Shown here: piece after piece, positions 58,843 through 64,000 of the stretch
Numbering within the stretch: position 1 is the stretch's first letter
How the letters are laid out: each line of letters starts with the position of its first letter
Assembly: GCA_905221605.1 (NCBI GenBank)
Contig: CAJNDS010001946.1
Location: 667,758-731,757 of the forward strand
Source of the DNA: Symbiodinium natans
Taxonomy: Eukaryota > Sar > Dinophyceae > Suessiales > Symbiodiniaceae
DNA: 64,000 bases
Direction: 5' to 3'
Notes under the pieces: generated by a model
Told to the model about the DNA's origin: nothing
The model's input: the letters and a program-made list of their open reading frames with translations, nothing else
The model's database searches: none
Position numbers and translations under genes: made by a program

Positions 58843-59076
58843 TTGTGCAACTCAGGCAAGAACAAAGTGGTGACTGGAGTGGACCAGCAATGCGACACCC
58901 TCGAATCCATAACGTTGGACTTCGAGGTGCTTCGGCTGAGTTTCGAATCACCGTGGGTTCAGGCAGTGCTCATGCAGGTTCCGTGTAAAGCCACGGCGCC
59001 CATGAGTCATAGTATGTCGCAGTCATATCCCCAGCGCTGGAGCCTGGCGAGCCTGGCAGGCTTCGGGGCTCTTTGA
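58843..59076 (+). CDS. Exon-like frame, unknown product
   Basis: After an ACTCAG/GCAAG region the frame reads VVTGVDQQCDTLESITLDFE followed by VLRLSFESPWVQAVLMQVP. The LDFEVLRLSFESPWVQ stretch recalls a family with an FEVxxVSIxRPW pattern that I cannot name firmly. Confidence 0.35.
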   Translation: MCNSGKNKVVTGVDQQCDTLESITLDFEVLRLSFESPWVQAVLMQVPCKATAPMSHSMSQSYPQRWSLASLAGFGAL

Positions 59077-59967
59077 TATCGCTATTTCAACGAATCCCAG
59101 TTCGGGCGCTGCCCCTCTGCAGCCTGGCAGAAGACTGCCAAAGTGTTGGTCACAATGCTGGGTTGGATGATGAACTACACCGGTCGTCTTTAGGTGAAAC
59201 AGCTGCCCCAACGTGTTGTGTAGTCGGGACAAGAGAGATGAAGCAGCAGTGAGATGCTGCAAAAGGCCTGAAGCAAGCAGTCCGGATGTAACCTTTCCGA
59301 AAGAAGCTGCCGCAAGCACGTCTTGTTCGGTTGTGCCAGCATAGTGTTTGTCCAGGTACACCATTGTCAAGGAGGAAGTGTCTTGCTTCGGTTTTCTCTG
59401 CCCAAATGCGGCTGGGCTGCGTTGGAACGCGGTAATTCTCAATGCAGCATCATTACAAAGAAGTTTTGCCGCTCCAAGGAATTGCCAGCTAGAGAGCCCC
59501 AAAATACCTCTTGACTTTGCGTCGCCAGGGGCTGCTTACTACATCCCCAAGGACACCCTTGAATGATACACAAGACTGTCAGGATGGCCCGACCACCACC
59601 TAGCCATCGACCCGAGGGGGGGGATGTCGGTTCTCGAGCTCAGGTCCTCAAGTAGACCTCCGCTCCGGCCTTTCGAGCTGAGAGGAGGCTTAGAGGCGTT
59701 CAAAGCTGCAGCCCCGACACTTCGCGCCGATGAATTGAAAGACTCTTCTGAAAAGTTGGAAAGGAATGTACATAGAGTGATTTGCCGCCAAGCTTGAAGA
59801 GCAAGCTTGCGCATGTTGTGTGTTCCTGTTTGAACAACGGACTTGGGCACGCGGCACTCCATCGAAGGCCGAGCTGAGCTCATCCAAAAAGCGTTTGCGA
59901 ACCTCAAGTCGTAGTCATGGCATAAAATCCTACATTCGAAGACGAGGGGAGCTGAAAGGAGCTGAGG

Positions 59968-60336
59968 TTGCCTGACTTGTGTCCGGAATGTCACGAGGCA
60001 TCAGTGGGTCTTGCCTCCATGCCATGCCAGAATCACGCAGCAATCTGCAACGCTGCAACGCATCTGATTTTTTGCTGGCACAGGGTCAAGGCAAGCGGTC
60101 AGTTTGTCGGTCAGGAGCAGCCTCAGAAGAAAAAGAAGTCCACGGGCTTTGGAGAGGGCCTGACTGTCAGGGAATCCAAGAAAGAGAGGCCTGGGCACGG
60201 GTGCTTTGCCGAGATAAGAGAACTTTTTGTTCATTTTGCTTTGCAGGTCCAGCAAGATGCCACAGGAAGTTCCTGTCACCTTCGGCATTGGAAACGGGCC
60301 GGGGCCATAGATGCGGCACCAGTAGATTCTCAGTAG
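59968..60336 (+). CDS. Exon-like frame(s), unknown product
   Basis: The first part has LCPECHEASVGLASMPCQNH (possible zinc-binding Cys/His). After TGGCACAG|G at about 60085 comes VKASGQFVGQEQPQKKKKST then GFGEGLTVRESKKERPG. The second part is strongly protein-like and basic. A further AG site near 60246 may end it. Confidence 0.4.
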   Translation: MPDLCPECHEASVGLASMPCQNHAAICNAATHLIFCWHRVKASGQFVGQEQPQKKKKSTGFGEGLTVRESKKERPGHGCFAEIRELFVHFALQVQQDATGSSCHLRHWKRAGAIDAAPVDSQ

Positions 60337-60656
60337 ATCTCATGTTTATGCCACCATGTGTCGAAGGAGCCTACCGCAATGTTCAGTAATTACAGTTGAA
60401 GGCTTGTGTTTTTTGAGGTTCACAAAAAAATGAAACTGATTGCTGCTGAACTGAAGGCCTCGATTTGCGATACGGCAAGGCGCGAGCAGGGTCGAACTTG
60501 TTTGTATAGACAAAGGTTTATGCGGGCAGTCCCCCTGTGCACCCAGCCGTAGACGATTGACCCAAGCCCCTGAAGCAAGCCTATGCCCTGAAGCCTGACC
60601 CCTGCACCCGAAACTTTAACGCTGGCACGCCGGGCCTAAACCCTGAGCCGCTGGGA

Positions 60657-60914
60657 TTGGCCAAGCCTCCAGAAGAATTTGCCTGCCAACACCGTGCTCG
60701 GGGTGCCCCGCCACCGCCTTGTAACATGACATTCCGAGAAAACTGGCAGAACTTGCTTGAGGTTGAAAACGTGCTGCAGCTGAGCAAATCCCTCACAAGC
60801 CTCCCGACCTCTTCCAAACGATGTGCATCCTTTGTGACTCAAAGCCACAGGCTTTGTGTTTGTTGCCTGCTACCCCAACACCTGACTCCTGAGCTGAGTG
60901 CAGATCAGGAGTAG
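60657..60914 (+). CDS. Exon-like frame, unknown product
   Basis: It reads FACQHRARGAPPPPCNMTF and then RENWQNLLEVENVLQLSKSL, the second part helical. There is a CCTCCAG acceptor-like site at about 60672. No family is recognised. Confidence 0.25.
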   Translation: MAKPPEEFACQHRARGAPPPPCNMTFRENWQNLLEVENVLQLSKSLTSLPTSSKRCASFVTQSHRLCVCCLLPQHLTPELSADQE

Positions 60915-61077
60915 CCTTGGCTGGCGACTTGGACCCCTTCCAGGTGATGCCCTGCGGGGGTTGGGGGGTTGGGGGTTGACGTGTAATTAAGGTGCCAGAG
61001 CTTTGCCACACCTTGCGCGCTTCCCACACAGACATCTCCCGAAACGACCCTGCCACAATCTGAAATCGAGCTTGCAA

Positions 61078-61296
61078 TCAGGATGTTGATTGGGATGTTC
61101 TGCCCAGGTTGAGATTGGAAACAAAGATGTGTGCGATTAGCAACAGCAGCATGCGCCCTGCATAGAAAGACAGTGACAGCGGATATTGGCACATTAGAAG
61201 CCCCAAACTTATCAGTAGCCTGGCATCATAAACCATCGTACCAGCAGAACAGTGCAGCCTCCACGCCGTTGTCGCAGTTGCAGTATGCAGAAGCAT
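61078..61296 (-). CDS. Hydrophobic minus-strand frame, unknown product
   Basis: The frame contains YDARLLISLGLLMCQYPLSL and AGRMLLLLIAHIFVS, two possible membrane segments. There is no supporting splice or family evidence. Confidence 0.15.
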   Translation of the reverse strand: MLLHTATATTAWRLHCSAGTMVYDARLLISLGLLMCQYPLSLSFYAGRMLLLLIAHIFVSNLNLGRTSQSTS

Positions 61297-61536
61297 TGCA
61301 CCGACCTAAAGTGTCCAAGCAGCTATATTAGTGATTCTTGCTGCGCCTATTGAGATCACTGGTGCAGAAGTGCAAGTGGCAATTGAGGAAGTGACAGCTA
61401 TGCTAAAAGTGGATATCGAATGCTGAGAAAGCAACGGCAACAACGCCAGTATGCACCAGTGCAAGCACCAGTGCTTGTACGAGACGATGGTGCGTTCTGA
61501 CCCCTGGTGCAAGCATCTGTCCTCGCGAGGAAATGA

Positions 61537-61737
61537 AGCTTACAGAATGGCCCACAGTTTGTGCCGGCATGTTTGGGGCCTGAATGCGCCGAGATCGAGC
61601 CACTGCCCACGATGATATCTGAGATGAATGATCACTTGGCCTGCCAGGTTATTCTCGGTGCAGATATCCTGGCTCAGGAGCGACTGGTCTTCTCGCGTCT
61701 GTCTCAGTTATCAGTATCACTTCTTGATCGTTCCTAG
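61537..61737 (+). CDS. Retropepsin-like frame
   Basis: A 66-codon frame between stops reads IEPLPTMISEMNDHLACQVI and LGADILAQERLVFSR. The VILGADIL core matches the second conserved motif of retropepsin-like aspartic proteases. The catalytic triad exon was not found. Confidence 0.3.
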   Translation, partial: SLQNGPQFVPACLGPECAEIEPLPTMISEMNDHLACQVILGADILAQERLVFSRLSQLSVSLLDRS

Positions 61738-63120
61738 CGTGCTTATTTGGATGATGAAGATGCCACCGACTCAGGTTCCGGCAAAACAAAATGCCCCTCA
61801 GACAGCAAAGAGGTCAAATAGTTGTAGTGCCTGATCGCAAATCAGCTTCTGAAGATGCACCAACTCTAACGATTCTGAAAACCCTTCAGTGGCCACACGT
61901 GATGGGTGGAACTCCCGACATCTCCCGACAGCTGAACCCGGCACAGACCTACCCGTTGCTGCAAATTTATCCCTGGTTCGTTTACAGCTTGAGGTTTGGA
62001 GGGTTTGGGGTGCGGTATTTAACTTGTGGTCGTTTGTTTCTGCTGTGCTTTGCATTGCATTGCATTGCACCGTTATGTGAGCATCAGACAGCTTTTTAGA
62101 TCCCATCGCGTGTTGATGTTGCATGCCTTCTGGGAAGGCGACAGGGGGGCCCACCTTAAAGTGCGACTGTCGGCTTCTAATGGTCTGTAGCTGTACGCCA
62201 ATCCCCGAATATCGATAGGGTACCCTTTTCCTATTTGTGTTTTGTTTGCGTCTCCCGTGTGCCATCATGTGCCAGAACAAACAATTTATTCAAGACACCA
62301 AAGATGACAATAATCAAGTGTTGTTTTCCTGTATATCTTGTGGCGCTAGCAAGCTCTGGGTTTGGCTTACCTTGGGGGTAATGTTGGAGGTCGTGCTTTT
62401 AGTGCCTGTTAGCATTGTCTCTCTCATGTCAATGGCTTGTCGTTTCGCATGAAAAGTAAGCATGTCAAAATAGCGTGCATCCTTTGTACAGCATGGTCTC
62501 TATGATCTTTACAAGGGCTCACCTTCATGAATTCTTAAGCTCTGACAGCAGTAGCTTCAGGAGCCTACTGTATTGTGTCATCCGACACAGTAGCAGGCAT
62601 CCAATCGAGTTTATGGAGGTTTTCATAGTTGAGCCGAAAATGGAGGGTCTAGCCCCACTTGTGCATGAGGACCTGAGTGTAACCAACATGAATACAACAA
62701 CAATCTACTTTGATTCTCTTCAAGCTCCTATAGGGATTCGAACTTACATGGATACCGTGCGTAAGCCATATTGACCAACATGCGTGCACGGTAAGGTGGA
62801 TGACACCAAGCGCAGGTGGCAGCGCATCCGCAACTCCGATAGACGTGTGAAAAAAAGTGACCACCCTTTGATCCGCTGCGGAAGTCTTGTGAATGGTGCT
62901 CGGAAGATAAACAGTATGTTGGCTGGCTATGTAGAAGAAGAGGTGTGTCTAACTAGTATTAATCCTCCTTTTCAGAGTTGAGAAACACTAAGGTGCTCTA
63001 ACTTCTATAAAGCATGCTCACATGCATTCCGGCACTTCGTTCCTCCCAGTGCTGGACATTCGGCAAATAAGAAGGGTGTTCAAGAGTTTGAATGTAATGT
63101 CATGCTTCTGGAAAAAGAAC
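61738..63120. other. Orphan frames, no assigned gene
   Basis: Plus-strand frames at 62237-62452 (one membrane-like segment), 62475-62774 (HPIEFMEVFIVEPKMEGLAP) and 62784-62981 are protein-like but unassigned. Their order and strand would allow one gene. Confidence 0.25.
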
Positions 63121-63139
63121 CAAGATGGGGAACACCACA

Positions 63140-63335
63140 ACGCAACAGGAGACATTGGCTGCTCCATTGCAAAGGTCGGCTACCCGAGTTGTGGGGGTTA
63201 CTTTTCGTTGTCTTACTTTCTCCACTGCATTGTTTTGTTGTTGACTGCAGCGGTTGGCTGCTCGATTGCATTGATTGGCTCCTCCCTGGTATTGGTTGGT
63301 TGTTCCATTGTATTGGCTGGGTTTTCAATAAACGT
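63140..63335. repeat. Degenerate 21-bp minisatellite (TTGGCTGCTCCATTGCATTGA-like, 21 bp)
   Basis: About nine diverged copies of a 21-bp unit. In the open frame it gives a 7-residue repeat (GCSIALI, GSSLVLV, GCSIVLA, GFSINVL), so that frame is best seen as repeat-driven. Confidence 0.7.
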
Positions 63336-63399
63336 TCTTTTGTAAAGGATTATTTTCAAAGGGGTAATCGGGAGTGGCAAATCATAGGGGACGACATTT

Positions 63400-64000
63400 A
63401 AGATTTATTGTTGATAATGCTTATGAATTGATTTTTGGAAAAAAATTTGAATCTTGAAATAGAGGATCATGAAATAAAGGAATTCTTCTAAATTCTTTAA
63501 GAAAATAAAATTTTCAAATTAAAGGAATTATAAGGATTCCTTCTTTTTTTTGAATTCTTTTAGCTTTTGTATAGAAGATTGGGAATTAAAAGAAAAGAAT
63601 CTTTAATTCACAAGTAATAATAATTTTCAAAAATGGTATGATTCGTACGTTTTTTTTTTTCAATGTAAGGAGGGTGTATGAATGCTTCTGATTATAATTT
63701 AGGAGAAAATAAATATTCTAAGAGGAATGATATGTATGATTTATCTTTTGGGAATTAGATGTTCTTTTAAAATTATAGGTTTTTTCTTTCGATGATATTA
63801 TATTATGGAGATTCGTTTTATTTTTATTAATTTTAATTTATGGGAATTGTTTCGTCTTTCTGGAACATATTTAATTTGGGGTGGTGGTGGGCCTTGAAAT
63901 ATGGTGGGGAATCTGAGAATACGAAATTTATAATTATTTTAGATTTTAGATTTCGAAGGATTCTCGGATTTCACTTTATTGGGAATAGAAGATCTTATGG
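63400..64000. other. AT-rich tail
   Basis: A sharp change to AT-rich sequence with A- and T-runs and GAATTCTTT/AAAGAATT motifs that recur in both orientations. No open frame of note. It resembles the AT-rich minisatellite island at 11.5-12.5 kb in composition. Confidence 0.6.

Overview
The window reads as nuclear DNA of a dinoflagellate, most likely a Symbiodiniaceae-like alga. Four things point there. (1) Two genes can be reassembled from many exons of only 45-130 bases whose introns mostly begin with GC (some GT, perhaps GA) and end in AG followed by G, a splice pattern known from symbiotic dinoflagellates. (2) There are decayed Ty1/copia polyproteins and a PIF1/Helitron-like helicase of the kind that fills these genomes. 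(3) Plant-type CCCTAAA/TTTAGGG repeats are scattered internally. (4) The DNA is dense in micro- and minisatellites with few long open frames. No prokaryotic operon, rRNA, tRNA, CRISPR or spliced-leader sequence was recognised.

Layout. 1-6.8 kb (+): a voltage-gated cation channel with S2-S6, a pore segment, two EF-hands and a conserved C-terminal helix, in about 13 short exons. 6.7-10.4 kb: orphan exon-like frames. 10.5-13.2 kb: TA-rich arrays, a degenerate 21-bp minisatellite and an inverted-repeat element. 13.2-16.5 kb: a tandem duplication of an alanine-rich gene segment; one copy carries an ~850-bp TG tract and the other a premature stop. 16.5-26.7 kb: sparse exon-like frames, a (CTA)n tract, a retropepsin-like exon, one N-terminal exon of a family-7 glycosyltransferase and a 116-bp foldback. 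26.7-34.5 kb (-): a broken copia retrotransposon between two ~155-bp direct repeats, interrupted by telomere-like DNA. 34.7-42 kb: CT/GA/AGT arrays around a GC-rich, frame-broken helicase pseudogene (36.0-38.8 kb, +). 43.5-45.7 kb (+): seven exons of the catalytic half of a beta-1,4-galactosyltransferase-like (GT7) enzyme. 48.7-54.6 kb: a 54-bp minisatellite of ~5.8 kb with a 1.1-kb higher-order duplication, a ~690-bp palindrome and an embedded copia fragment. 54.6-64 kb: orphan exon-like frames, a CTG tract and an AT-rich tail.

The two clear host genes (ion channel, glycosyltransferase) share the + strand, in keeping with the unidirectional gene order of dinoflagellates. The GT7 N-terminal motif lies at 23.9 kb and the catalytic half at 43.5 kb. 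If they belong together, the mobile elements and the helicase pseudogene all sit inside one ~19.5-kb intron; this is inference. Exon limits were set by hand from reading frame, phase and AG/GC/GT sites and need transcript support. Many frames listed below 0.35 confidence are only exon-like.
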